From NCBI GenBank assembly GCA_025602915.1, contig JAHLJZ010000011.1:62001-126000 (forward strand): DNA of 64,000 nt, given 5' to 3'. Position 1 is the first letter of the stretch. The number at the start of each line of letters is the position of its first letter. Origin of the DNA: Paraphysoderma sedebokerense. Its lineage: Eukaryota; Blastocladiomycota; Physodermatomycetes; Physodermatales; Physodermataceae. Of the stretch, positions 1-12,939 are shown piece by piece. The notes below the pieces were generated by a model. The model was not told the origin of the DNA. It saw nothing but the letters and a program-made list of their open reading frames with translations, and made no database searches. Both the position numbers and the translations under genes were made by a program.

Positions 1-276
1 TTTTTCCGGCTTGAGTCGAAATCAAAATTATTGTTCTGGGGCGGGGACGTGTCGCAAACGAATCGGGACGGAGGTCGTAACACGTTCCACCAGAATGTTT
101 CCACTCCTCGGAGATTGAAACAAGGGCTATTCAAAACTGGTATTAGCCCCAATCTATATCAACGTCACCATCGTGGATACATTCTAGAAGGAAAGGCAGC
201 CAATGGTCGTCAAGAAGAGGCTTACGAATCAGACTCTGAATCCTCATCCCCGCTCTTCGTGAGTCTATCGTCATGA
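1..276 (+). CDS. possible 3'-terminal exon of a gene starting left of the window
   Basis: Frame 1 is open from the first base to a TGA at 274-276 and gives a hydrophilic peptide ending in an acidic and serine-rich tail (ESDSESSSPL). This could be the last exon of a gene lying to the left. I recognise no domain, and an ORF this short can arise by chance. The bases after the stop look non-coding. Confidence 0.25.
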   Translation, partial: FFRLESKSKLLFWGGDVSQTNRDGGRNTFHQNVSTPRRLKQGLFKTGISPNLYQRHHRGYILEGKAANGRQEEAYESDSESSSPLFVSLSS

Positions 277-1368
277 ATCCCGGGCATGGCTTGGTGAGGG
301 CCAATCATAAATTTAAAGTCGCTTACATTAATTTAACATGGAGTCCACGCCTTACCATGCCACGGTACATCGGGGCAACTAACACTCTGGTGTAACAGGA
401 ATAAACTAATTTTGAGTTTTATAAATTGAACGTGTGTTGAACTTGAATTAGCCTGCGTCGAGACCGGACTGGGAAAACGTTCGCTGTCTGATACCTCTTG
501 GGCGGGGGGTGAGGAGTCATCACTCCTCCAGAACGTATGTGTTTTTGAAATGTTACAGATCAGCGAGGTGCTGATATGCTACCGACATCACAGTGAGCTC
601 ATGAAGGTTGTCGAAGGGCCCAACTTTCTTCATGGACTTTTTTGTCTGACCAATGTAAGGAGATTGATAAGGTGTTTTTTCCGAAGGCTTTACCAATTGG
701 TCTGGTTCCATTGTGCGTATATTCTTTTATTCTATATTTTCATTTATGCGGTGTGATAAATATATTACTACCAAGTGTCTTTCACTCTGAAGCGTTTGCC
801 AGTACACAATAGATACTATTTAAGCTGTGCACATAGAGTTTGTCTATATTTATGTGAAAGCAGGGCAATGATGTGGGGATTGCGAGTGGATTGTGGGGGT
901 TAGAAACTTTGAAGTAAAACGTCCATGAAAAGGCTTTCCGTGGGGCGAGGGAATGCGGAGGCGCGCATGAAACAATGGCAAGATTTGGCAATTGAGGTTT
1001 ATTTTCATTTTGCTCCAGAGACAGTCATCTTGAACAGAGTTGGGACGAATACAAAGATGGCGAGGAGAGGCAGGACAAGGGTTTTGGCGTGGGAAGGAGG
1101 GAGTGTTGAGAATGGCGAAATAATATACGGTGATAATAGTCAGTGTTCGCCGGGTGCGCAGTTGAAAATTTGGTTGAGCCACACGGGTTGCTTATCTGCT
1201 GTTATCTGCAGCATCGTGCTCGCCCTGGATTGTCGCTCCCTCCTCTGCCATTCCACACCACACATTCCGATATCTATAGTTATACACTCCAGTACCATCC
1301 CATCCTACCCGCTATCCTCAAACTCCCTCTCCCCCCCACTCACTGCCCCCCCAAAAGTATGCATTGCA
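277..1368. other. non-coding stretch upstream of the kinase gene
   Basis: No convincing gene. Short ORFs on both strands lack splice logic and domain signal. Bases 1250-1355 are rich in C and T, as expected of a fungal promoter or 5' leader just before the kinase start at 1369. Confidence 0.5.
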
Positions 1369-4300
1369 ATGTCATCTCAGCCGCACACTCCAGAAAAGTT
1401 TCATCCAATCTCTGAACTATCTTCCGGCTTCAGAGACCTGGAATTTCTCAATCAACGGATAAGTTTATTGAGACCAGAGAGAGAACCCGCTAAAGAAAAG
1501 ACAAGAGACAGATTGGGGTCCAGGAATCTACCCGCAATCGATAAAGACGATGCATCACCCACTACTCCCGCATTCACTGACTCATCCAAACCTGACCATG
1601 TCATCACCACAAGTTCGTTAATTTCAACTAAACAATTGCCAACAGCGGCAGAAAAGCTGAATAAAATGTCGTGGAGGTGGAAAAAGTTCTTTCTTGGTCC
1701 CATTTCCAAACTCAAAGACATGGATGCAGTCGTAGACACAGACATTCACAAACTATCGACTCACTCCTTACCTGGAAATTCAAGACAAAATGAATTGACC
1801 GAACAAAGCACACCTATTGTTGCTACTCCTGTTAAAACTACCATCGGCTTTAAACCCGCTCAGGTCGTAGAAACAAAAGCAGACTCGAGTAAAGACAAGG
1901 AATCTAGCAAAGGCCATGCAAGATCGAGGTCTTGGACAACGGCTTTTCAAGATGCTATTTCTGCCAAGTCATCTAATCCTGTACCTTCCCAGAATGATCC
2001 GTTACAAAAGATTGGAACCCAGAATACTTCCAGTGCGTCGGTTTTTTTTTTTGGCTGTTTAGATTTGAACACAGCTTCATGCTGACTCTTTCTATTTCCT
2101 ATTTAAGGTAATCCATTTCCGGCTTCCAAAGATTCGGTTGCTGCAAGATCTCCCCTCCTGTCACCTACACAAGGTTACCCGGAGCCTCCTCCTCTCAATA
2201 ATCCACCAAAATCACCCCTCCCAAACCTACCACCTCTCAAGATTGCTCCGCCAAAACTTTCGGTCGGTTTTGTCAATCCTCCTGTAAACAACCTCGTATT
2301 ACCCAATTCCATTCCCATACCAGCTCCAGCTCCAGTTCTGAGTTCGCCTTTGATGTCAGAATCTTTTCAATCTGCGCCTGGTTTAACTGTCGAATCTGGT
2401 TCGAGTTCTTATCAACGACACACCCTACCGCGAGTAAGCAATTCTTCGTCAAATTCGGCCACATCTCCTTCCAATGTTACAGCTTCGAAACCCATCCGAC
2501 TTCCTAGACGGTCATCATCCACCACAGTTGTCCTGAAAAAATCAAACTCCTTGTCTCGGCGAGGTAGCACCAAGACTTCTTTGAAACGACCATCCATCTT
2601 CCCCCAAAGTTCATCTTCGTCATTGTTCAGCTCATCTTCATCCAATTTACCCAGTCTTTCAACCTCTCTTTCATCCCCGTCCAGCAGTTTTACCCCCACA
2701 ACCCCCGCCTCTCAGTTTTTGTCTCAGTTTATGAACGCCAATCCTCAGGTCGGATCTCCTTCCCCATTGTCGGCTTCTTCTTCTCAGCCTCCATGGGGCA
2801 GCCCCTCATGTCCGACATCTTCGTTGCCTTCAGCTGTGGACATTCGATCCAATAGGACCCAGCCACAAAGTGGCATATCAACTATGGGAAGCAGTCCAGC
2901 TGTCAGTTTTCTAGCGTCTTTTGCTGATTCACGTAGTCCGCAGGACGACACCTGGTGTAGTGTTTGGGAAGGAGGCTTTATCGTCGAGGAAGGTGATGAA
3001 GTCGGTGAATATGTTGTTGGTATGTTTTCAGTCTCCGTATCTTCTGTCCCGCTATATTATCGCTTAATCGAACTGACATAACACTATTTACCATATCATA
3101 TAGGTAAACAAATCGGCACCGGGACGTTTTCTTCTGTCCACGAAGCCTTCCTTCACAACTCAGAAACGAATACTACAGAAGTCTTTGCCCTCAAGGTAGT
3201 CTTAGACAAAGACAAAATACCCTCTCCAACACCAACGCATCCAGTTTCATTGCCCGGCTCATGGGATTCCGGTCAGAAGCGAGCCCGAACGAATACACTG
3301 CCCTCATATTTGGGTCCACAAACTGCCCCGGCCATTCCATATCCCGATCCAATGGAGTCGATTGGTAAATCGGCGGTAGAAGGAAAGGACGATAAATCTG
3401 ATTTCTTCTCACCACTAGAGCACGAAATCGACCTTTGGAAAAACATCCATCATCCGCATTTGTTGGAATTGAAGGATGTCATAACTACTCCAGAGGCAAT
3501 GTTCATTTTTTCAGAATATGTTACGGATGGAAACCTGTTAACGTTGGTTAATGAGTGGGATCGAATATGTTTTTCGACTCCTATCCATGGTGATAAAGAT
3601 GTTGCAAGTGATGGCATTCTAGACATTGGTGCAGAATGGATCAAGATAGCTAGGTCTATTAGTAGTCAGGGCCAACTAGATATTGATTCTACAGCATTGG
3701 ACGAAATCGACTTAGAGCAAATACAGGGATCTACTGGCAATTCTCTTTCTCCGAAGCCACCGAAATCCTCGCAGAAAAAGTTGTTGCCGTCACACATTCG
3801 TCACCGACAAAAGTCACAGCAAACTGTTCGATTGACTCGATCCCAGTCAGTTTCGTTAGAATCGTTGGATGCTTTTAAATCGAGAAGAAGCAATGGGTCA
3901 CCCAAGGCGTCAGCACCGACGTCGTTTCCCTCTGTCAATTCATCATCTTCTCTCCATTCCGCCTCATCTAAATCACGTCATACTCGAACAACTCTTGGGT
4001 TACCAGAATCATTCGCCCGTTCCATATTTTCTCAATTATCTGCAGCTATAAAGTACCTTCATGACGAAGTTGGAATACTCCACCGTGATCTAAAATTGGA
4101 GAATGTGCTATGTAGCTTTGAATGGGTAATAGTTTCGGTTTACATTGATCAAAATGGAAACGAGATCGATCCGCTAGAAATTCTAAACCTATTGCCGCCC
4201 CTGTCCCCTATTTCTACCTCCAACGTACCCCCTTACAATTGTAATATCGACACAACGAAGCTGAGAAAGGTACTGAAGAGAAAACTACTCAAGGTTCATG

Positions 4301-5436
4301 TTAAACTATGTGATTTTGGATTGTCAGATTGGATCGAGCCTACGAAACAAAAACTTGTAGAGTTGGTTTTGAATATGCGTGGCGAGCCATTACCGACTCC
4401 TACGACTTCGTCATTCACTACCTCAAATCCTGATGCGCAAGAATCTGAACTTCAAATGGTTCGAAACAACCCTATGTACACAACCCACCATTACCTCGGT
4501 AACCTACTCCCAGCGAACAATCCGACTTGTTCGATACCATCGAAATCAAACTCCAGTAAGGCATGCACCGGTAGTAAATACGTTCACGAAGCAATGGGTA
4601 GTTTGGAATATTGCTCCCCAGAAGAATTAGCTCCTGACTGTGTTCTTGTTGAGAGGAACTCTCCTTATTCTTTGATGAATCCTTCGTCTATCCAAGACTC
4701 TATGAATTTACTGTCATCGCCCGACCATCCTTCCGTCGTAACATCGCCTTCGCAAGCGTCCATCGCCGCCCTAGAGAAATTAGTTACACGATACTTGACA
4801 TCGAGTGAGATCTGGAGTCTTGGAGTCATATTGTACGCTTTGCTGACAGGGATGATGCCCTTTCAAGCTGAGTTTGAACCAAGGCTAGTCAAGCTCATCA
4901 GGGAGGGAAAGTATAATCCACTTCCAATTTGTGAGATTGATGAAACAGATAAAGAAGGGTTACAATGGATCAAAGACATTGTCGGTTGCGTACCCGAAGA
5001 AAATTTGGGTGAATTGTTTAGCATTATTTATGAAGCCGATTGTGGCATGAAAGGATCGAAAGTGAATGATGAATTGAGTTTGAGCTCGAGTAGTAATGGA
5101 ATGAAGAAATTGAAGGCTTCTCAATTGGAGACTGTGATGGAAACGACTGAAGAATATCGAACTACCCCATCACATTCTCGAAATCCATCGTTGACTATCG
5201 GAAAATCAAACGGTATTGTTAATGGAGCCACCAATTCGTTGAATCAAGATTCCAGTGTGCCACCAACGAAACGGAAGGTTACAAAGTTACCGCCACCAAG
5301 TCTTTTACATTTCCGCGATCATGATGGAAAGGTTACAGAAGAGGCGGCAAAAGTATTGAGCGGTTGCTTTGCTATTGATTGGAGAACTAGATGGAATTGT
5401 GAAACCATTGAAAAGTGTGAATGGTTTAAAGTTTAA
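1369..5436 (+). CDS. large Ser/Thr protein kinase with interrupted catalytic domain
   Basis: Three exons (1369-2032, 2108-3019, 3104-5436) encode 1,302 residues. The first 520 or so are low-complexity, rich in Ser, Thr and Pro, and probably disordered. The kinase domain starts with the glycine loop GTGTFSSV near residue 530, encoded just after the second intron. The ALK lysine (FALKVV), catalytic HRDLKLEN (H at about 852) and DFG (about 929) follow, then an activation-segment end GSLEYCSPEEL. All residues needed for catalysis are present, so it should be active. Two features are odd. Long Ser-rich inserts separate the N and C lobes and the DFG from the SPE motif. The F-helix motif reads EIWSLG where most kinases have DxWSxG. 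The CAMK-like HRDLKLEN suggests that broad group, but I cannot assign a named family. The start was chosen because upstream in-frame sequence looks non-coding. Confidence 0.85.
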
Positions 5437-6069
5437 GAACCGGCACTTCGATCTCGAATATGTCAAATAATCGGGTCACGATTTGATGTCGCCCGTTGGC
5501 AATAACTATTTCAAAGTTTTAAGTAGACGATTGATGTTGTGGTTGGTTGCTATTGCCTGTCGCTTATCTGTAATTAAAAGATTGATTGCCAAGGGACATG
5601 ATTTCTATATATTTTGTAATATTAACTATGCATGGAGATACCTGTACTTTATTCTTTTCTCATTGTCCCTGGTAATGTAAGATAAACATGTTATTTTAAG
5701 TATTAAATTGAATATTAGTGAATATCAACACGACTTGCATTTATTGAGTGAATAAGGCGTGCTAGTGTTACACTTGATTAAAATGCATAACTTTGTTGCC
5801 GACATTATACGGAGAGATTTAATATAATAAAGATAGTATAGGACTGATAAATATAAATATTATACATGTATTTTTTACAAAGGTGTGAATGTGAATATAA
5901 CTATGTATCTTTTCATCTATGAAATTATATTGTCCGAGCATTACCTTTCACCAACCGTTGCATTTTCCAAACAATCACGAACTCCGCTGACCTTCGATCC
6001 CAAGGAATTCCATTTTCGTATCTCAATATCTCACATTTCGGCCCATCTGTTTCCCCAATACCACAAGCG
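5437..6069. other. AT-rich intergenic stretch
   Basis: 3' flank of the kinase gene and promoter of the SCYL1-like gene. Short ORFs here look random. The part around 5690-5930 is strongly AT-rich. No RNA gene was recognised. Confidence 0.5.
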
Positions 6070-9000
6070 ATGAGTTCTATCGTATCGTCGTTTATAAAGT
6101 CAACCGTTCAAAGTACTTTATCTCGAGTCGTTGGGCCTGGGAAGGACTTGCCAAACATCAATGTAGGCGAGAAAGTGGATGAAGTCGACGGGATATGGAA
6201 TCTTTATAGCGGGTTTAAAAGAGTAATTATAATATGTTTGGGTGTAATTAACTACAATGTGGGCTTACTTTGTACTTTGTGCTTTGAAATTCATTGTAGG
6301 ACGATAACACTCCTGTGACCATATTTATTTTCGATGTCGCTACCAAGAAAGAGAAATTACCGTTAGCTCAAAACGCATTCAAGAAGATAAAAATGATTCG
6401 ACATCCTGAATGTCTGAAATATATCGATGGCGTACAGGTTTTTATTATCTGTTCAATTCATCGACTCTATTAATGATTTTGGAGTTGTTGTGTTCTAACC
6501 AATGGCTTTTGGGTTTTGGGTAGACTGATTCGAATATTTATATCGTTACCGAGGCGGTGTCCCCGTTATCGACTTCATTGCAAAAGGATGGAAGAGACCC
6601 GAATTTATTGTTACTAGGTTTATTCAAGATTGCGGTGAGTGTGCTTTTTATCGCTCGGTTTTGAAACGTACGATTTAACGGATTTTACGTTTGCGGAATG
6701 GGTTTTAGACTGCGGTTCAATTCATCAATCGAGATTGTCAGTATATTCATGGTAATATTAAGCTATCTTCCATCTTTGTAACAAAATCGGGTGAATGGAA
6801 GTTGGGTGGCTTTGACATGGTCAGTTCGATGAAGGAAGATATGCCAATTATCACGGTAAGGAGGTTTTTGCTGATCGGTTGTGTGTACGGTAGATGCGGT
6901 ATAGTGGTTGTGACTTACTTTTTTTATCCTTGGTAGAATTATGCCGGACTGATGCCTGATATGATGAGAATTTGTCCACCCGAAATCAGAACACACGGTT
7001 GGGCTGTTCTTCGAGAGTACGTTAGCTCTTTTAGTGATCCAGTATGGTTGTAGATATTTCCGTAGTCTGACTTAAGCGGATTATTTTATAGCCAAACTAC
7101 CGTACATTCAACAGATTCGTGGCTCTACGCTGCCCTTGTAACCGAAGTTTACAACTATAGAGTCTCGGCACCAGATCAAGTGGGACAACAAGGCAATATT
7201 CCGCCCGATTTATATGCGCAGTTGCGATACTTTGCGGCCCCGAATCCGAGTATACGTCCAGACATGACATTATTCTTGGAAGTTGGACAACGAAAAAACG
7301 GTTACTTCAACGGTGACTTTATCAAGACTGTACTGTTTCTGGAGAACTGGAGTATAAAAGAAGCACACGAAAAAGATGCATTCATTAGGTGTGTTTTATA
7401 TTTGCGATTAACTGTAGTGAATTGTCTGAAACTGATACGTGGGTTCTAGGAATATCGCCTCAGTGGTACAGGATTATCCTCAGGAGTTTTGTAAATTTAA
7501 AGTATTACCGCAACTATTGAGCGCATTGGAATACGGAGCAGGTATGTCCAAAGCAATCGTGAAACAGTTTTAGGATATCTCTTTAACAAACCGCAATCCC
7601 TTAGCACCTTCAAAAATCATCACCCCCATTCTCAAAATCGGACAAAGTTTATCGAAACCTGAATACGATCAGATCATTGTTAACGCATTAATCAAATTGT
7701 TTGCTTCTCCTGATCGATCTATACGACTCAGTTTACTCGAATGTTTAGAAACGTTTATTGATCGATTAGACAATAAAGTTGTGAATGATAAAATATTTGG
7801 AAGTATTGCAAGTGGCTTCTCGGATGTTGTACCACTGATAAGAGAACAGACAGTTAAAGCAATGTTGCTTGTGGCACCGAAAGTAGGTTATTGCCGCATT
7901 GTCCAATTTCCGCGAAGGACAACATGCTGACTTTGTTCCGATTAGTTGTCTGAACGAACGATAAATAATGACTTGTTACGCTACCTTGGCAAATGTCAAG
8001 CGGATGAAGAACCAGGGATTAGAACGAATACTACAATCTGTTTGGGCAAAATCAGCAAACATTTGAGCGAATCGGTATTTAAAAAATTCTTACCTTACTT
8101 TGTAAAACTGCTGTGACCTTTTTGCTAATTGTTATTTGTAGACAAGGAAAAAAGTATTGGTACCGGCCTTTGCGAGAAGTATCAGAGATCCTTTCCCACC
8201 CGCTAGACATGCTGGTTTGCTGGCGTTTATCGGTATGAGAAGCTTCTCTACCAGTGCCATGGCGAATGTATCAACGTCTGACCTGATTTGACTTCATAGC
8301 GACTGCCGAGTATTACGATGCGGAAGATTTGGCGACCAAAATTGTTCCGTCAATTGCGCCGTGTACAATTGATACTGAGAAGTAAGGCACTTCAGTAATT
8401 CTGTCTGCATAGTTGAGTTCGGACATAACTCTACTGTAATAGATCCATCCGAACACAGGCGTTTAAAGCAATATCTGTGTTTATCAAGAAACTTGAAACG
8501 ATTGCAGAATCAATGCCTGAAACTGCCGCCCCGGTTCCGAATCCGAATCAACCTCAGCAATCATCAGTGCCTGGATCAGGCGTCCCTACCGCGGTTTCCT
8601 CTTCTGATAATTGGGGTTTTAACACTATCGCTAAGAAATTGACTGGAGTGAATTTAGATCAAGCTCCAGGATCTACCCCAACCCAGACGACTCTTGCGCC
8701 AACATCAGCCGTCCCTTCAGCGCAACCCAACACAACGTTTACGACACCAAGAAATGAAACCATACCGACTTTACCGCCACCGCCCGGTTCGAAAACGAAT
8801 GTCGAGTTTGGAAGTTTTGGATTCACTAGTAAAACATATTCGTCCGTGTCGTCTGCCGTGGATGGTTGGGAAGATGATTTAGATTTGAATCAAATGCATA
8901 AAGGAATGGCATTGCCTAGTGGAAAAGATAAATCAGGATGGGAGGATGATGGTTGGGGTATGTCTTTTTGTTATTCAGTCTGTTCTATCTTCTTTTTCCG

Positions 9001-9415
9001 CGAATTAAACTGATCAATTGTCAAAAGAACCATTTGATTCTCCACCCAAGACGAACTTGGCTTCTCAATTCACTCAGCCTGCGGCACCGAAACCTGATTT
9101 TCCGATTGACAGTTTATTTTCTATGAATAATAACGGAATGGGAATGAACAATAATTCGTCCACATTAAATAGCTTGGCTGGGTTGAACATGAATTCAAGC
9201 GGTACTTCATCATCTTCGGGAATGCCCAATGGTATGTCAAGATGTCATTTGTTGTAAGACTTGATCAATTTGCTAACAAATGGTATTCTTTATGGAAAAT
9301 AGGTTGGGATGTAGATCCATGGGCTAGCACGGTCATGAACAATCCAGTAGGGAATAATAAATCACAGCAGAAACCACAGAAAAAGGGGGGTTTGGGGGCG
9401 GTGAGGACGTCATGA
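6070..9415 (+). CDS. SCYL1/Cex1-like pseudokinase with HEAT repeats
   Basis: Fourteen exons (6070-6222, 6300-6437, 6524-6634, 6709-6855, 6937-7016, 7092-7388, 7450-7541, 7605-7882, 7946-8074, 8142-8232, 8300-8381, 8443-8957, 9028-9231, 9303-9415) give 809 residues in consistent phase. The N-terminal third is a kinase fold that has lost catalysis: the HRD position reads YIHGNIKLS and the DFG position LGGFDM. The middle holds HEAT-type helical repeats (SIRLSLLECLETFI, VPLIREQTVKAMLLVAPK). The tail is low-complexity with tryptophan-acidic motifs (GWEDD, WDVDPWA). This order is that of SCYL1 and yeast Cex1, which act in COPI and Golgi traffic and in nuclear tRNA export. Many small exons are typical of this locus. 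Family assignment is secure; which of the known roles applies is inferred. Confidence 0.92.
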
Positions 9416-9691
9416 GAGTAAACAAAAAATTTAAAATCCTGCATATGTGCATATTGTAACATATTTATTGTTTGTCAAAATTTTTCTTCAATGAATGTGA
9501 TTTTGGCATAAAAAGAAAGAGTGGGATTGGAACGCGTTCTGAGAGTTGAAATGATGCGCGAATTGAGCGGAGTCTCCCTCCTTTCGCTCCACTCTGTTTT
9601 TTTATTTCCTCCCTCATTTATACTGTTACATTTGTGAATTCAATTCAGTGCTTGAAGCGCATTTTGATCACTCTTCATTTCGTCGGAATTA

Positions 9692-11645
9692 ATGGCCAAA
9701 GTCAAGGATATCCAGCCCAACACCGTCCGATCTCTCATAGCATTATGGGAATCGTCCATCTCTACTGCACCATCAACTACCCCAACATCAGTATCAGCAA
9801 GACATCACAAAAGTACATCTCCGTCTCATACAGTTCTAGATCCATCTCAAACTTATCCTATCTCCTCGGTCCCTTCCTCTGAAGATTCCAATAATGTAAA
9901 ACTGTATACGTCAGAGAGAAGCGCGGCTGACTTGATGCTTACGGTTCACGAGACAGATAGAGTCGATATTGAAAAGGAGGAAGTACCATTATCGGATTCT
10001 GGGAATTTCAAAAGAACCGATAGCGCGACTGAAGTATCTGCGACAGCGACTACAAATTCACCTACTCCAGATGACGATATACCTAGTGTGAAAAGTTTTA
10101 AAAGTGAAAGCGCGGAAGCTTTGTCTCAATCCAATCCTACCAATATCGAGAACCTTGAGCTTACAAAACAAAGTGAAATCACACTCTCTGATGCTCAAGA
10201 ATTTATTTGCGACAAAGTAGACGTCCCTGACAATGATAACCAAGAAGCAGACACTATCTCCGTGATGGAGCAACAAGAGATTGTTGAGGAAGACAAAATA
10301 ATCAACCAACCTCCCAAAGAAAGAGATTCCTTCGATAAAGACCCTATAGATGATAAAACTATTTGCGAAAAACATAGCCAAGAAAGTTTCTCAACTCAAA
10401 GTTTGCGAGAAGAAACAACTGTTTGCGAGCCATCCAGTCTAAAACGTGAAATTGCGCGTCACGAATCGTTTTTTGCCTTACAAGATCCAAAGAAAGCGGA
10501 ACCACAAGAGCAGGCTCAGCGGAGACAATTTCATCAGAGCTTCATTGGTAAACTTTTTTCTTAGCTTGCAAACTATTGTATGTATATGTGACATGGAGCA
10601 ACTAATATCGTCTCTCTTAAGACCACGTCGTTCAACTCAACATATCTCAGAAACGCCTACGAGGTTTATCGCGATGGTTTTTCCATACCGTGAACGGTAT
10701 AACTATCCCAAAACAAAGTCTGGGTAACATTTGGTTGGAATATCATTCCACTGAACTCGCCAAAGCTATTTGTCTCGCGGACCAAAGCGTGTGGAATAAT
10801 GTTGGATTGGATATAGTTAACGGTGCCCTACCAACAGAGACATCAACAATCGTTAGCGAACAGTTTAACAAGGTTTGTTGTACATCTCCATTAATCTGAC
10901 CTGTTTTCGGATATGAATTTAATCGCTATCAATCATTTGTAGATTGTCAGGTCGATAAGTAAAAGTTTAGAGAATCCTATCCCGACTGAAACAAAAGTAT
11001 TGATTGTAGAAAAGGTCATTCGAGTAGCGGAGGTACTTTCATTCTCTTACTTTCATTTCTCTCTATGTTTGATGACCGCGGTTTAACATTTGATCATAAT
11101 TGTCATAAGAAATTACTGCGTTTGAACAATTTCTCTGCTGTCACAGCAATATCAGCTGCTTTGCAGTCTCCCCAGATAGAGAAGCTAAAAGCGGTTTGGA
11201 ACAAAGTCGCACTTACAGGTTTGGGTTTTCCCAGTTATCACCTTATACTCATCTCCGTCTTAATTTCATCCTGCGTGTCCAGAGAAAGCCGCTCTTAAAC
11301 GACTCGTAACGATAACCCACCCGCAGGGCAACTTTCACGGGATCAGAATACGAATGGATGAATGTCTTCAAAAGGGGAAGCCAATGATTCCATTCCTAGG
11401 TAGGCGTCTTCTACTGTTACAATACCATTGTCAACCTTCATCCCTCTGACTGTTAGCTTGATTCGTCATTTCATTCAGTTCCGTACTTAAAGGACTTGAT
11501 TTACGGGCAAGAAGCAGAAGGATTGGATATATCGACGGATACATGCGCTGTAGTGTCGCAATTTGAATCTCTGAAAAGAATACCGAAGTATCGGTTTACT
11601 GTTACCTCTAGGGCTTTACAATCAGTCAACTGGATGGGAGAATAG
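9692..11645 (+). CDS. RasGEF (Cdc25-homology) domain protein
   Basis: Six exons (9692-10547, 10622-10872, 10943-11032, 11110-11218, 11283-11399, 11479-11645) encode 529 residues. The first exon is acidic and Ser/Thr-rich with no recognised fold. From about residue 290 the sequence matches a RasGEF catalytic domain: IVEKVIRVAE, LLRLNNFSAVTAISAALQSP, KLKAVWNKV, then PMIPFLVPYLKDLIYGQE near the end. The LNNF...AI.AAL segment is the family hallmark, where most members read NNFN..MAI..GL. Such proteins load GTP on Ras-family GTPases. No SH3, PH or RasGEF-N domain was seen, so this is a compact form and the partner GTPase cannot be named. It starts 276 bp after the SCYL1-like stop. Confidence 0.85.
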
Positions 11646-12089
11646 AAAAGTTACTTCTTTAGATTAGATGATATATTGAAAGGGATTTTTATTATTGTAG
11701 TTGTAGCACTTCTTTTTTGTTTTTTTCCTTGGTTTTTTTGCAAAAACAGGGCAAATGCTAGGTTGGGGCAAGAATCAACGTCTTTTGACCAACAAATAAC
11801 ACTTTTTATTCTGTATAGCTTAATCACGAAAATGTGATTATTAATTAACATCAATACTTTGTAGCAATCTCTTTTCTCTCTTTGTAAAAAATAAAATGAT
11901 GTTAAGATCCAGTATCATTGCTTATCTCTGTATATAACGTTAGTTGCCTCATTTCGAGGATCTCATGTTGATTTTCACGAGGATCAACTCCAAGTCTCCG
12001 ATGGGTTACAACGGTCCTCCAAATCACATTAGTCTCCCTTTTTTCGAAAGTCCTTAATTTCCTTCAGCTCGCTGCTATCACTGCTGGTA
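11646..12089. other. intergenic stretch
   Basis: Contains the 3' flank of the RasGEF gene (T-rich, with an AATAAA-like run near 11890) and the promoter of the deaminase gene. Nothing else recognised. Confidence 0.45.
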
Positions 12090-12769
12090 ATGGCCGATCA
12101 AAGTGTCTCTTACGGTATTTAAAGTTTCCTTATTCCCTCGATCTTCCTAGCCCCGCCATCCTCATCAAATGAGTCGACCTGTTCTTTGCTTTGCTACCCA
12201 CAGACGAGAAATATCTACGTTTGGCAATCGCTGAAGCTCAAAAGTCACTTGCAGTTCCCTCAGCGTATTGCGTTGGTTGTGTGATCATTGATTCCCGAAA
12301 TGAAACAGTTCTGTCGACGGGTTATTCCCGAGAAATCGAAGGCAACACCCATGCCGAAGAATGCGCTTTGATTAAACTCAACCAAAAATTTAACACCGAA
12401 TTTCCATCGCAGTGTTCATCTCCGTCACAGATCAATGGCACTACAGAGATTAGTACATCTATTATTGCAAATTTGGACGGCTCAAAGAAGTACAGGTGGC
12501 ATCCGCAATTACTGTTATTGGCTCCTCATTTGACACTATATACCACGATGGAACCTTGCTCAAATCGATTATCAGGGAACATATCATGTACAACACATAT
12601 ATTAGATACTGGTATAAAACGGGTTGTTCTAGGTATAAAAGAACCCGATCACTTTGTGAAATGCACAGGTGTATCAACGTTACTGGACAATGGTGTGAAA
12701 GTAGTTCATGTAAAAGGATTAGAAAAGCAATGTTGGGAACCCAATAGACATATTCGAGAAGAATATTGA
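12090..12769 (+). CDS. CMP/dCMP-type deaminase, riboflavin-pathway (DRAP deaminase) type
   Basis: A 25-nt first exon (12090-12114, MADQSVSY) and an exon at 12204-12769 give 196 residues. The zinc site is clear: HAEE supplies the His ligand and catalytic Glu, and PCSNRLSGNISC supplies the two Cys ligands. The surrounding words VGCVIID, GYSREIEGNTHAEECAL and TTMEPCSNRLSG resemble the C-terminal deaminase of yeast Rib2, which removes an amino group from the ribitylamino-pyrimidine intermediate of riboflavin synthesis. There is no pseudouridine-synthase domain, unlike S. cerevisiae Rib2. The short first exon is required because the main frame has no ATG before DEKYLRLAI and meets a TGA upstream. 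A role in tRNA or nucleotide deamination is less likely given the PCSxRxSG motif. Confidence 0.8.
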
Positions 12770-12939
12770 TATCTTTCAATGTTTAAAGTTGATTTCGTCA
12801 TGGGGTTCATTTGAATTCAAACAATGCCTTAATCTCGGATGGTGTACGAAGCTTATCATATTGTCAGTGTCGTACGAATTTTTATCCTTTTTAAGATTGG
12901 GATTTCTATTCGACCAATTTAGAGTCTCTATCATACAGA

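Noticed and set aside
550-756. 68-codon ORF ending in a hydrophobic stretch
   Set aside because: Starts without a convincing context, ends in AT-rich DNA and shows no homology pattern.
925-1368. In-frame upstream extension of the kinase ORF to 925
   Set aside because: The extra 148 residues look random, the DNA becomes pyrimidine-rich like a promoter, and a good start lies at 1369.
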